From a virus, in IMG/VR virus record IMGVR_UViG_3300050821_005588, positions 1-40,732 of that record: 40,732 nt of DNA; one strand, written 5' to 3'. The notes beneath the pieces are model-generated. The model was given only the letters and a program-made list of their open reading frames with translations, was not told the origin of the DNA and searched no databases. Of this stretch, positions 8,379 to 14,937 are shown one piece after another (the stretch's first letter is position 1; every line of letters starts with the position of its first letter). Both the position numbers and the translations under genes were made by a program.

Positions 8379-9165
8379 TTTTAATCTCTCCTGTTGTTGA
8401 GTCATATTCTGCTAAGAATTCATCTTTCATTGTTTGTTCTATTTGTAAAACAAATTTATCTTTTATACTTGTTAATTTATTCTTTGCTTCTTGATTACAA
8501 GAAATTATTGGATCACGCCATGCTTTTGTAAATTCCTGTTTTAATGATTCTTTGTCTTTGCATAATGACATTTCATAAATATAAGCATCAAATTTCTCTT
8601 GATCGAATTCAACTTGAATAGTGTCATTAGCTATTTGCTTGTTAGGAACAACAACCGGTTTTACATAAACATTTTTTTCTTGTGGCAATCCATCAAGCTC
8701 ACTTTCGTCAAGCATGCCAAGACCGCATATTGACAATGTAGCTCGACGCTTAGCCTTGGTTTCAGCTTTCATGAATGCGTTAGCTTTATCAGCACCTTTT
8801 AAACCTAATAATGACACAGCTCCTGTGCTTGTATCTGATCTACCATCCGCCGTTTTAGCTTCAACAACCACCATGTAGATATCATCAATCAATTGTGTGT
8901 CTTTTATCGTTAATGAAATATTATTAGTTTTTCTAAGTTGTTCTGTTGCATCCTTTGTAAAATAAGGTATTTCTTTTCCTTGGAATTTTATTAATTGAAT
9001 AGGCTTAGTTAATGGATTTAAATTTAAACTTAAACATACATTTTTAACATGCTGTACTTTTTCTATAGGACTCAATCTGGAAAGGTCATTTTCAAGAATG
9101 ACCTTATATAATAAATCTTCATTTTCTTTTGTTGATGGTGATAAACTTTGTTGTGAAATAGCCAT
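8362..9165 (-). CDS. Putative RecT/Red-beta-like single-strand annealing protein
   Basis: 267 residues with an AGGAAA ribosome site. Residues about 45-80 (CLSLNLNPLTKPIQLIKFQG, then KDATEQLRK) resemble the RecT/Bet core in which a LxPL segment is followed by a lysine-containing strand. A second conserved block, ANAFMKAETKAKRRATLS then ICGLGMLDE, fits the KA..K..R helix of such proteins. Many phages carry this family as a conserved unknown. Expected role: anneal or recombine single-stranded phage DNA during replication. The neighbour of the Gp157 family supports this. The family call is by pattern memory and is not certain. Confidence 0.6.
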   Translation of the reverse strand: MAISQQSLSPSTKENEDLLYKVILENDLSRLSPIEKVQHVKNVCLSLNLNPLTKPIQLIKFQGKEIPYFTKDATEQLRKTNNISLTIKDTQLIDDIYMVVVEAKTADGRSDTSTGAVSLLGLKGADKANAFMKAETKAKRRATLSICGLGMLDESELDGLPQEKNVYVKPVVVPNKQIANDTIQVEFDQEKFDAYIYEMSLCKDKESLKQEFTKAWRDPIISCNQEAKNKLTSIKDKFVLQIEQTMKDEFLAEYDSTTGEIKNEASL

Positions 9166-9176
9166 AATTTTATTTC

Positions 9177-9302
9177 CTAGTACGTAAGTGCGTAAATCGA
9201 TAACGATATTGTCGCTACAATGATGAGTGCTAATAACAAATCCTCTGCCACTGAAACCTCCCTTTTTCCTATTCTGTCCTTAGATGTTATATAATCAGTC
9301 AT
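9177..9302 (-). CDS. Small membrane protein, 41 residues
   Basis: A short frame with a strong GGAGG site 8 nt before ATG, and its ATG overlaps the stop of the upstream gene in an ATGA. The polar N-terminus (MTDYITSKDRIGKREVSVAE) is followed by one membrane-spanning helix (LLLALIIVATISLSIYA). No family recognised. The ribosome site and coupling make it a real gene despite its size; it may act at the host inner membrane. Confidence 0.75.
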   Translation of the reverse strand: MTDYITSKDRIGKREVSVAEDLLLALIIVATISLSIYALTY

Positions 9303-9724
9303 GCTTGTTTCCTCCAGCACAACTCACCTGTTTGTTTATCCGTATAAGAGATAAAATTATTTTCCAACATTTTTGATACTTTATGACATGACTTTATTTC
9401 ACTTATTAACTCGTCAACCTCCCATCCGTGATTCGCTATGGCGTTCATCTTTATAAAATCTAAAAGTTTCTTATCTGATTTAGGATCATTGTTATACAAA
9501 GCGTTAGCAAATAATTGCATCGTATCTTCTGTATTGTCACAACCTGTTAAGCTTTCAAAATCATCTGCACCAAGTTCTCTTATGATCAATGCAGATATCT
9601 TTTGCTTTTCTTCCGCATCTAAATCTCTATAACTATTTACGCCTTGTGATACTAAACCTTCAACGTAATTGTATATTTCTCCACCCATACTAAAATGCTT
9701 TGGTAATATGTAAGGTATACTCAT
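9299..9724 (-). CDS. Hypothetical early protein, 141 residues
   Basis: Starts at the ATG at 9724 (AAGGA 10 nt upstream) rather than at the TTG seven codons earlier. It begins MSIPYILPKHFSMGGEIYNY and is helical and acidic, ending WRKQA. No recognised domain. It lies between two tiny genes with near-zero spacing: 2 nt after the zinc-binding-like protein and overlapping the membrane peptide by 4 nt. Confidence 0.7.
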   Translation of the reverse strand: MSIPYILPKHFSMGGEIYNYVEGLVSQGVNSYRDLDAEEKQKISALIIRELGADDFESLTGCDNTEDTMQLFANALYNNDPKSDKKLLDFIKMNAIANHGWEVDELISEIKSCHKVSKMLENNFISYTDKQTGELCWRKQA

Positions 9725-9726
9725 GA

Positions 9727-9891
9727 TTAGCCCATCCTTTGGCAATTTGTATTATTTTCGTGCCTTGATTCGCACATGGGGCATCTGATAGTGCCGTCAT
9801 TAAAAAATACAACTCCTGAATATCTATTGTAATCTATAACACTTGATACTTGTTTTTCTGATAAATATTGATCTATACTTCTCTCGAACAT
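9727..9891 (-). CDS. Small putative zinc-binding protein, 54 residues
   Basis: Found below the usual ORF length cutoff. AAGGAG lies 8 nt before the ATG. The C-terminal third has CPMC (residues 37-40), then H44 and C50, a possible CCHC zinc site after a short beta hairpin (GVVFFNDGTIRCP). Its stop is 2 nt before the next ATG. No family recognised; it could be a small nucleic-acid- or protein-binding adaptor. Confidence 0.7.
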   Translation of the reverse strand: MFERSIDQYLSEKQVSSVIDYNRYSGVVFFNDGTIRCPMCESRHENNTNCQRMG

Positions 9892-9923
9892 TGAGAGGTC
9901 TCCTTAAAGATTGTTTCAGTTCA

Positions 9924-9953
9924 GTATGTAGAGAGTTCTAGCTCTCTACATAC
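9924..9953. promoter_or_regulatory. Perfect 12-bp inverted repeat in the early operon
   Basis: GTATGTAGAGAG / CTCTCTACATAC around a 6-nt loop TTCTAG. There is no T run on either side. It lies 33 nt upstream of the 54-residue gene and 12 nt after the stop of the 57-residue gene, so it could be an RNA stem for processing or attenuation, or an operator. Confidence 0.7.
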
Positions 9954-9964
9954 ACCCTAATTGA

Positions 9965-10138
9965 TTAATTTACTTCCTCTACACTTTTACCCATTTTCTT
10001 TTTTGCAAACTTTTCTAGTATTTCAACTGCAATTTCAATAGGTTTAACATTTCTATCTAAAGCTAATCCTCTATCTAATGCAGCATGTTTTAGTTGAACT
10101 AAACACTCATTGCTTAACTCTAAAACTATCTTACTCAT
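9965..10138 (-). CDS. Small RHH-like protein, 57 residues
   Basis: A short frame with GAGG 8 nt before the ATG. It starts MSKIVLELSNECLVQLKHAA, a beta strand then a helix, as in ribbon-helix-helix DNA-binding proteins, followed by a second helix (PIEIAVEILEKFAKKKMG). The fit to RHH is moderate. It could be a second small regulator next to the clear RHH gene upstream. Confidence 0.65.
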   Translation of the reverse strand: MSKIVLELSNECLVQLKHAALDRGLALDRNVKPIEIAVEILEKFAKKKMGKSVEEVN

Positions 10139-10177
10139 ACTTACTTCCTCATATTAATGTTTAACTTACTTATGTTT

Positions 10178-10279
10178 ACCTAAACTATGTTAGGTTTAGT
10201 ATTACTATGACTACTTATGTTATGTAGTACTTATAGTTATGGTGACTTACTACAACCACTCGTTATTCATTTTATGAAT
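10178..10279. promoter_or_regulatory. Cluster of inverted repeats in the early leader
   Basis: Between two small RHH-type genes lie three inverted repeats: ACCTAA-ACTATG-TTAGGT (10178-10195); a nested pair ACTAT..ACTAC..GTAGT..ATAGT (10204-10237); and ATTCAT-TTT-ATGAAT (10265-10279). They fall in the 5' leader of the 57-residue gene and are good candidates for operators of the small regulators. Confidence 0.5.
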
Positions 10280-10283
10280 GTTA

Positions 10284-10472
10284 TTATATCGCGATATCTG
10301 CATTTGTCAACACTTTTTTATATTCTTCTAATTTTAATTGAATACCCATTCTTATTAATTCTGCTACCGGTTTTTCAGTCAAATATGCTAATTTTTTCAA
10401 TTGACTATGTAATTCTCCAGACATGCGAACGGGAAAAATTTTTACGTTTTCAATTTTTTCATAGTGTGCCAT
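10284..10472 (-). CDS. Ribbon-helix-helix transcriptional regulator
   Basis: 62 residues with the full Arc/MetJ/CopG plan: strand KIFPVRMSG (about residues 11-19), helix ELHSQLKKLAYLTEK, a turn, then helix PVAELIRMGIQLKLEEYKKV. It would dimerise and bind an inverted-repeat operator with the beta ribbon. AAGGAA lies upstream of the ATG. It is the first gene of the leftward early unit and faces the replication operon across a 325-bp control region, the position of a phage genetic-switch regulator. A TATATCGC motif occurs in its promoter and again at its own 3' end. Confidence 0.85.
   Translation of the reverse strand: MAHYEKIENVKIFPVRMSGELHSQLKKLAYLTEKPVAELIRMGIQLKLEEYKKVLTNADIAI
10286..10297. 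promoter_or_regulatory. Palindrome ATATCGCGATAT at the end of the RHH gene
   Basis: A perfect 12-bp palindrome overlapping the last codons (DIAI-stop) of the RHH gene. The half TATATCGC recurs at 10503-10510 between promoter elements. It may be an RHH operator, but it is also partly constrained by coding. Confidence 0.45.
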
Positions 10473-10493
10473 TTTTAGATTCCTTGTTTTAAT

Positions 10494-10546
10494 TTGACTT
10501 TGTATATCGCTATGATATTGTATAACCTTATGATATGCAAATACAA
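10494..10546. promoter_or_regulatory. Overlapping opposed promoters with an operator-like motif
   Basis: Rightward: TTGACT (10494-10499), 16 nt, TATTGT (10516-10521). Leftward: TTGTAT (10546-10541), 18 nt, TACAAT (10522-10517), placing its start just before the RHH gene. The two share the same -10 bases, so they should compete. The TATATCGC motif (10503-10510) lies in the spacer of the rightward promoter and near the start point of the leftward one, which would suit autoregulation by the RHH protein. Confidence 0.5.
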
Positions 10547-10570
10547 TGTGATGTCATGGTATCAATATGC

Positions 10571-10710
10571 ACTCCCCTGCCGCAAAAATGATTATTTTTG
10601 TGACAAAATACAGAAGAGGGGAGGGGAGTAGGATGGATATTATATTTTGATTTGAGTAGAGTAGATGACCGAATTTGATTTGTTGAACACGCCCCGTTGA
10701 GCGCGGGGCG
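10571..10710. other. Structured non-coding region: nested hairpin and GC-rich hairpin
   Basis: ACTCCCCT (10571-10578) pairs with AGGGGAGT (10622-10629) and encloses CAAAAAT-GATT-ATTTTTG (10583-10600). Farther right, CGCCCCG-loop-CGGGGCG (10690-10710) is a 7-bp GC stem in very AT-rich DNA, without a T run. Lying directly upstream of the replication initiator, these could be origin structure, a terminator or an antitermination signal. No gene is seen in 10473-10797. Confidence 0.55.
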
Positions 10711-10797
10711 CTTATTAACTAACAGGTTTTCCTAAACCCGACGCAATTATATACGAGGCCAAGGGAAGGTCAACCTAAAAAAACAAGGAATTTATTT

Positions 10798-11607
10798 ATG
10801 TCTGTTGAAAAATTCAACCCTAAAATATCAGGTGAAACAATACCTTATTTTCAAGCTAATACTTATGTTGTACAAAATATAAAAAACATGGAAGCAGGAT
10901 TTATTTGGATTTATTTATTAACCCTACCAAAAGATTGGCAAGTCATAAAATCACATATTAAATCCCATTTTGGAATCGGGGACGATAAGATAAAAAAGAT
11001 ATTTGCTTATCTTAATAAACATAGACTTATCGAATATGTAAGAGAAAGAGACGAAAATGGCAAGATGCGCAAATCTGAAATCAGAATATTAAACGGCAGT
11101 AGATTTATTCCTGAAGAATCAAATACTTATGAAAAATCCGCCACAGGTGTGAAAATCCACCCGCTGGATAACCACACGTGTGGAAAACCCCCCACTACAA
11201 ATAATATAGATAATAAAGGATATAAAAATAACAAAGAAAAGATAAAAGATGGGGTCGTTTTAAAAGCGAAACGACCGCCAAAACTTCAATCTTTGATTGA
11301 TATCAATTTTCAACCTAATGATTCTCATTTTCTTATCTGTGCGGCGGCTAATTTAGATTTAGAGCAAGAAAAAGATAAATTTATAGACCATTTTTTGAAA
11401 ACTGGTAAAAAATGGAAAGATTGGAATGCAGCATTTAGAAATTGGCTAAGGAAAGCCAGCGAATACAGAGCAGAAAAACAGACCTCAAACCCTGTTAAAA
11501 GCGTAGATATTCAACATAATTTAATGAGGAGAGCTATAAATGCGCAATTACGAGAACAACAACCAGAGCAATCAGGATTACCAAAACTTTCCCTCTTGGT
11601 TAGATAA
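10798..11607 (+). CDS. Phage replication initiator (O-like)
   Basis: 269 residues with an AAGGAA ribosome site. The N-terminal 100 residues are a winged-helix domain (FIWIYLLTLPKDWQV then an HTH with DDKIKKIFAYLNKHRLIEY), as in phage O-type origin-binding proteins. A polar, basic linker (about 120-165) follows. The C-terminal block FLKTGKKWKDWNAAFRNWLR is typical of these proteins and of DnaT/DnaD-type loaders. It should bind the phage origin, plausibly the structured region just upstream, and recruit the helicase loader encoded by the next gene, which it overlaps by 68 nt. That overlap and the O-P order mirror lambda. Confidence 0.8.
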   Translation: MSVEKFNPKISGETIPYFQANTYVVQNIKNMEAGFIWIYLLTLPKDWQVIKSHIKSHFGIGDDKIKKIFAYLNKHRLIEYVRERDENGKMRKSEIRILNGSRFIPEESNTYEKSATGVKIHPLDNHTCGKPPTTNNIDNKGYKNNKEKIKDGVVLKAKRPPKLQSLIDINFQPNDSHFLICAAANLDLEQEKDKFIDHFLKTGKKWKDWNAAFRNWLRKASEYRAEKQTSNPVKSVDIQHNLMRRAINAQLREQQPEQSGLPKLSLLVR

Positions 11608-12022
11608 TTTATTTTTTAGATTTTCTTTGATTTACAAAGGGCTTTGGACTCAAAACATGAAGTCTGATGCGGATATTTTGGCAAATCAAATTGAGTGGTT
11701 TTTTCCTTTGCAACATTTTAATGGAGATATAGTCAGCAAAGCTATTGAGCAATGCAAGATATTATATGATCAACCACCCACGATAAAACAATTTGTAGAA
11801 TTATGTAGGCAAGAGCGTGAAAGATACAATTTTCATAATCCTAAAATTAGTTATGATGAAAAGTCTCCCGAAGTCTCTCCCTTATTACATGAATATATGT
11901 TAAAGAATCCTAGAAAAGACGATGATCCCTTTAAATTGCTTTTTCAAAAATACAAAGGGAAAGAACTTGGCATTGAGGTTATGAAAGAAATTATGAAACA
12001 ATTGAAAGATAAAATGAAATGA
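11540..12022 (+). CDS. Helicase loader (P-like replication protein)
   Basis: 160 residues, starting inside the O-like gene at an ATG with AGGAG 8 nt upstream. Residues 20-90 match the pattern of lambda-P-like proteins: a conserved FF..F...Y.GLW, a Trp-centred helix, then a helix ending PPTIKQFVELCRQE. It would bring the host replicative helicase to the origin. The C-terminus is a basic helix (IMKQLKDKMK). Placement directly after the initiator supports the call. Confidence 0.75.
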   Translation: MRNYENNNQSNQDYQNFPSWLDNLFFRFSLIYKGLWTQNMKSDADILANQIEWFFPLQHFNGDIVSKAIEQCKILYDQPPTIKQFVELCRQERERYNFHNPKISYDEKSPEVSPLLHEYMLKNPRKDDDPFKLLFQKYKGKELGIEVMKEIMKQLKDKMK

Positions 12023-12213
12023 CACCCAAGGAACGCCTGTGGATGAATATAAAGCTCGTAGGGACGTTTTACGGAGAGCCGCTACCTGAGTTGCAGGAAT
12101 ATGCGAAAGAGGTTTATAGCGCATGGGAAGGGGATTTAAAGAAGGCTATCGAGTGCTTTGAGGATTTGTTGAGACAAACTAAGTGGAGTAACTACCAACA
12201 TGCAAAGAAGTAA
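12019..12213 (+). CDS. Small hypothetical protein of the replication operon
   Basis: 64 residues, coupled to the loader by an ATGA overlap. Helical, with LPELQEYAKEVYSAWEGDLK and CFEDLLRQTKW. No family recognised. Coupling and base composition like its neighbours argue it is real. Confidence 0.65.
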   Translation: MTPKERLWMNIKLVGTFYGEPLPELQEYAKEVYSAWEGDLKKAIECFEDLLRQTKWSNYQHAKK

Positions 12214-12394
12214 AGATAATTTCAGAGTCAGTTTGATAAGTTATGAACAAAAAATGGAACTATTGAGTAAATTGTATGGGAGTGCCAAGGATGGCGTTCA
12301 AGTTGAAAATGCAGATGCCGACAGAAAGCCAAGCGCAACAGTCGTTGGTGAAGTGGGCGCGTCTAATGAAAATACCGATCATCCATATACCTAA
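12200..12394 (+). CDS. Possible small protein overlapping the VRR-NUC start
   Basis: 64 codons with GGAG 11 nt before the ATG, overlapping the previous gene by 14 nt. The first 30 residues (SKDNFRVSLISYEQKMELLS) look protein-like. The last third lies over the nuclease gene in another frame and is low in complexity. Either a short real gene or a chance frame. Confidence 0.3.
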   Translation: MQRSKDNFRVSLISYEQKMELLSKLYGSAKDGVQVENADADRKPSATVVGEVGASNENTDHPYT

Positions 12395-12650
12395 TGAGGG
12401 CAAACGTAGTTTTGCTACCGCAAAATGGCTTAAGGACATGGGAATGTATCTTGGGTGTGCCGATCTCTTTGTAGCGCGTCCCTGTGGGGCTTATAGCGGG
12501 TATTGGATAGAGCTTAAGGTCAAAGGAAAGAAACCCACGCTATTGCAAGAACAGTTTTTGGCCGACATGGCGAAAGAAGGGTATAAAACGGATTGGTTTG
12601 ACGACTGGGAAAAAGCGAAAAAATCAATCGAAGATTATTTAAAGTTGTAA
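12291..12650 (+). CDS. VRR-NUC domain nuclease
   Basis: 119 residues from the ATG at 12291, which has GGGAG 8 nt upstream; an earlier in-frame ATG at 12276 lacks a site. Conserved points of the VRR-NUC (PD-(D/E)XK) fold are present: ESQAQQSLVKW near the N-terminus, HIPNEGKR, a helix ending LKDMGMYLGCADLFVAR with the active-site Asp in ADL, and the IELK motif (E-x-K), then LLQEQFLADMAKEGYKTD. Such standalone phage nucleases are Holliday-junction or flap-type enzymes; its place at the end of the replication operon suggests processing of replication intermediates. Confidence 0.88.
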   Translation: MAFKLKMQMPTESQAQQSLVKWARLMKIPIIHIPNEGKRSFATAKWLKDMGMYLGCADLFVARPCGAYSGYWIELKVKGKKPTLLQEQFLADMAKEGYKTDWFDDWEKAKKSIEDYLKL

Positions 12651-12679
12651 AAAAAAGCGCATTGGATATGAGAATGCGC
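12650..12679 (-). terminator. Terminator for the isolated leftward gene
   Basis: Read on the minus strand, stem GCGCATT / AATGCGC with a 9-nt loop is followed by seven T. It serves the 64-residue leftward gene and abuts the stop of the rightward nuclease gene. Confidence 0.8.
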
Positions 12680-12720
12680 CTTACTTGAACTGACCGGGAG
12701 TGTGTTACTTACCAAAAAAT

Positions 12721-12915
12721 TTATTGTAGACCAAGCTCTATTGCTTTAACAGTTTTTTTTGTGCGCGGCTTTCGGGGTGGTTTTGAACCTATGTGTTTTT
12801 CAACGATTCTTTTTAATTTGACAAGATCAGAGAAAAAAGAAACGAGTTCTTTATTCACATCTTTATATAATAGTTTTAAATCTTTTTTGGTGGCGTATTC
12901 TGGTAATTTTGGCAT
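12721..12915 (-). CDS. Small basic protein, isolated leftward gene
   Basis: 64 residues with a strong AAGGAG 7 nt before ATG. The N-terminal half is helical (KKDLKLLYKDVNKELVSFFS), then a very basic stretch (SKPPRKPRTKKTVK) suited to nucleic-acid binding. It is the only leftward gene between the rightward replication and lysis units and has its own terminator, so it is probably independently transcribed. No family recognised. Confidence 0.75.
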   Translation of the reverse strand: MPKLPEYATKKDLKLLYKDVNKELVSFFSDLVKLKRIVEKHIGSKPPRKPRTKKTVKAIELGLQ

Positions 12916-13067
12916 TTAAAGTCTCCTTTTGTTTAAAGAAAAAGCATTTTACTGCACTGTATTTTTTTTGCAAGAAATTTCCGCACGCATGTTTCACGTC
13001 GAACATTTTGATTTATAGGTAAGATCGTGATACTTTTTTAAATCAATTATGATGACGGAGTATCTTA

Positions 13068-13253
13068 ATGTTAGATTTTGTCGTTTATTTTTGCATACCT
13101 ATCTTTTTTGGCGGCTTATTGGGTTTTGGATTAGCTAAATATAAGTTTATGCATTCTGAATTATGTAATGACGTCACCACCGTGAAAGAAGATGTTCAAC
13201 ATTTGCATGTATTATTTGCAAAAATGGTTGATCGTGCGGAAAGTAAGTTATGA
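13068..13253 (+). CDS. Small membrane protein of the lysis cassette
   Basis: 61 residues: an N-terminal membrane helix with glycine-rich packing (VVYFCIPIFFGGLLGFGLA), then a soluble helix (VTTVKEDVQHLHVLFAKMVD). CGGAG lies 8 nt upstream. It is coupled to the endolysin by an ATGA overlap, so it is likely a holin-, antiholin- or spanin-like accessory. A weak promoter candidate (TTGATT, 17 nt, TACTTT) precedes it. Confidence 0.7.
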   Translation: MLDFVVYFCIPIFFGGLLGFGLAKYKFMHSELCNDVTTVKEDVQHLHVLFAKMVDRAESKL

Positions 13254-13819
13254 ATTCCTTCGACGTCGCGATCAATTATGTGTTAGCAAATGAGTGCGAT
13301 TCTGAAGACATGGACAAGGTAAGTAGTAACCCTAACGATCTGGGGGGAACGACTAAGTATGGTATTTCACTTCGTTTTATGCGTTCACTTTCAGCAGAAA
13401 AATTAAAAACATATGGTGTTTTTGTTCATGGTGAAGCCGTAGAACAAGACATTATTGATTTGAGTTTGGAAAGCGCAAAGGCAATTTATCAAGGGGAGTT
13501 TTGGGATCATGCGCCATTTTTTAAAATTAATACCCAAGCATCAGTTAATTATATTTTTGATTGCGCTGTCAATCTTGGTATCAGTCCAGCTATTAAAATT
13601 GCTCAGCGCGCATGCTGGTCAGTAATGCATACGCATGGATTATTAGCAGATGATGGTATTTTAGGAAACGAAACACTTGATCAAATTAATCAATCTGGTA
13701 CTTATCTTGTTATCGCGATGCGCTCAGAAAGAGCATCGTATTACCGAATGATTGTCGAACATAATGCTTCTCAAATTGACTTTTTACCCGGTTGGTTGAA
13801 TAGGGCTTACAAGGCGTAA
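13250..13819 (+). CDS. Endolysin, GH108-like muramidase with peptidoglycan-binding domain
   Basis: 189 residues, the usual length. The N-terminus follows the GH108 plan: FDVAINYVLANE with the presumed catalytic Glu15, then NPNDLGGTTKYGISLRFM. The usual EGGY is replaced by ECDSED plus an insertion. The middle FFKINTQASVNYIFDCAVNLG and the C-terminal ADDGILGNETLDQIN match the family's second half with its PG-binding-3 repeat. It cuts the glycan backbone of murein at lysis. No signal peptide, so release depends on the holin encoded next. Confidence 0.88.
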   Translation: MNSFDVAINYVLANECDSEDMDKVSSNPNDLGGTTKYGISLRFMRSLSAEKLKTYGVFVHGEAVEQDIIDLSLESAKAIYQGEFWDHAPFFKINTQASVNYIFDCAVNLGISPAIKIAQRACWSVMHTHGLLADDGILGNETLDQINQSGTYLVIAMRSERASYYRMIVEHNASQIDFLPGWLNRAYKA

Positions 13820-13821
13820 CT

Positions 13822-14289
13822 ATGATTCCCGCATTGATTATTGATATAATAAGCAAAGTATCACCCATTTTGGGGACAGCTTTAGGCGGCCCCATCGGTT
13901 CAGTTGTTGGTTCGTTGATTTCCACCGCGTTGGGGGGAGTTGATATGTCTAACACAGAGCAAGTGGCTAAAGTTCTACAAGATCCTGCCAACATTCAAAA
14001 ACTGAAAGAACTCGAATTGCAATTAAATGATTTACAAAATGCAAGGCTATCCGCTGAAAAAGAAAAGGGTGCACAGAAACTTATTCGTCCTTTACTGGCA
14101 CTTGCTGCGATGGTTGCTATTTTTATTGATGTCTATTTTATTGATTATGTTAATGACAGTGTCGTACGTCAAATCATGATTATGATGCTTATTTTTCTCG
14201 TGTGGGACATCAGACAAATTTACAAGTTTTATTTTGGTAACTATGATGACGTCCCAACTATACCTTTCATGATGCCGAAGAAAAAGTAA
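13822..14289 (+). CDS. Holin, 3TM superfamily (GTA_holin_3TM-like)
   Basis: 155 residues. A glycine-rich amphipathic start (ILGTALGGPIGSVVGSLIST) is followed by a soluble helix, then LIRPLLALAAMVAIFIDVYF and a second hydrophobic segment (IMIMMLIFLVWDI), the arrangement of the three-segment holins of gene-transfer agents and many podoviruses. It forms membrane lesions that release the endolysin. Two bases separate it from the endolysin gene. Its 3' end overlaps a leftward RHH gene by 23 nt. Confidence 0.85.
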   Translation: MIPALIIDIISKVSPILGTALGGPIGSVVGSLISTALGGVDMSNTEQVAKVLQDPANIQKLKELELQLNDLQNARLSAEKEKGAQKLIRPLLALAAMVAIFIDVYFIDYVNDSVVRQIMIMMLIFLVWDIRQIYKFYFGNYDDVPTIPFMMPKKK

Positions 14290-14422
14290 GTCTATAAAGA
14301 TCATGTAACGCTCGTCTTAATATCTGACTTTGTGATTCACCCAGTTGTTTTATAAGTTCTTCCATTTGCCGAGTATCTTCTTTTGTCGCACGGAAAGTGA
14401 TTTTTTTTGCAGTGGTTTCCAT
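14267..14422 (-). CDS. Small ribbon-helix-helix protein
   Basis: 51 residues, below the usual ORF cutoff. KKITFRATKED is the ribbon strand, then helix RQMEELIKQLG, turn, and helix SQSQILRRALHDLYRLT: a clear RHH signature. GAGG lies 5 nt before the ATG. It ends inside the holin gene on the other strand, so the transcripts are antisense at their 3' ends. Probably a DNA-binding regulator at the end of the accessory operon. Confidence 0.75.
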   Translation of the reverse strand: METTAKKITFRATKEDTRQMEELIKQLGESQSQILRRALHDLYRLTFSSAS

Positions 14423-14433
14423 TTAAGCCTCGA

Positions 14434-14931
14434 TTATTTTGTTTTCGATAAGATAGATGAGCATGATTTTCTTCTTATAAATTCACATTTACGCGAGCAT
14501 GAAATAGATGTTTTTCTTCTAGCATGAAACATCTTTTCACAAATGCATTTTATTAATCGTCTAGTAATATTACCTTTATTCCATGTTACTCGACCATTAT
14601 TTTTAAAACTATGTAAATGATTATAAGAATTACTACACCATTCTAAGTTACATAACCTATTGTCTGTTCTAATCCCATTCTTGTGATTCACACAAGGATA
14701 ATTTTTTATATTGGGAACAAAAGTAATCATAAGCAATCTATGAATTGTAAATACTTTAGGTTTTCCATGTTTATATAAAGTAATGGTATAATAACCATTG
14801 CTGGATAATCTTTGTTTTAAAATTCTATCTTTATAGTATCTTCCATCGCTATATTTTCTTCCCATTGTTTTTATTTGTCCTGATTTATTTATATCATAAA
14901 TATCTTCATATCCTTTTATTGGTTTCCACAT
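14434..14931 (-). CDS. HNH homing endonuclease (NUMOD4 + HNH_3)
   Basis: 165 residues. The NUMOD4 domain opens with WKPIKGYEDIYDINKSGQIK. The HNH core includes HRLLMITF (His64), NHKNG (Asn82, His83), N95 with LEWCSNSYNH and His105, matching the HNH_3 metal-finger nucleases of free-standing homing endonucleases. The C-terminal basic tail has CICEKMFHAR and SCSRKC, a possible zinc-ribbon DNA-binding part. Such genes spread by cutting related phage genomes lacking them. Confidence 0.9.
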   Translation of the reverse strand: MWKPIKGYEDIYDINKSGQIKTMGRKYSDGRYYKDRILKQRLSSNGYYTITLYKHGKPKVFTIHRLLMITFVPNIKNYPCVNHKNGIRTDNRLCNLEWCSNSYNHLHSFKNNGRVTWNKGNITRRLIKCICEKMFHARRKTSISCSRKCEFIRRKSCSSILSKTK

Positions 14932-14937
14932 AAATCA

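Noticed and set aside
9924-9953. Rho-independent terminator
   Set aside because: The stem is perfect but neither side is followed by a T run.
13250-13819. Lambda- or T4-type lysozyme
   Set aside because: The LGGTTKYGIS and C-terminal DDGILGNETL patterns fit GH108 with its peptidoglycan-binding part, not those families.
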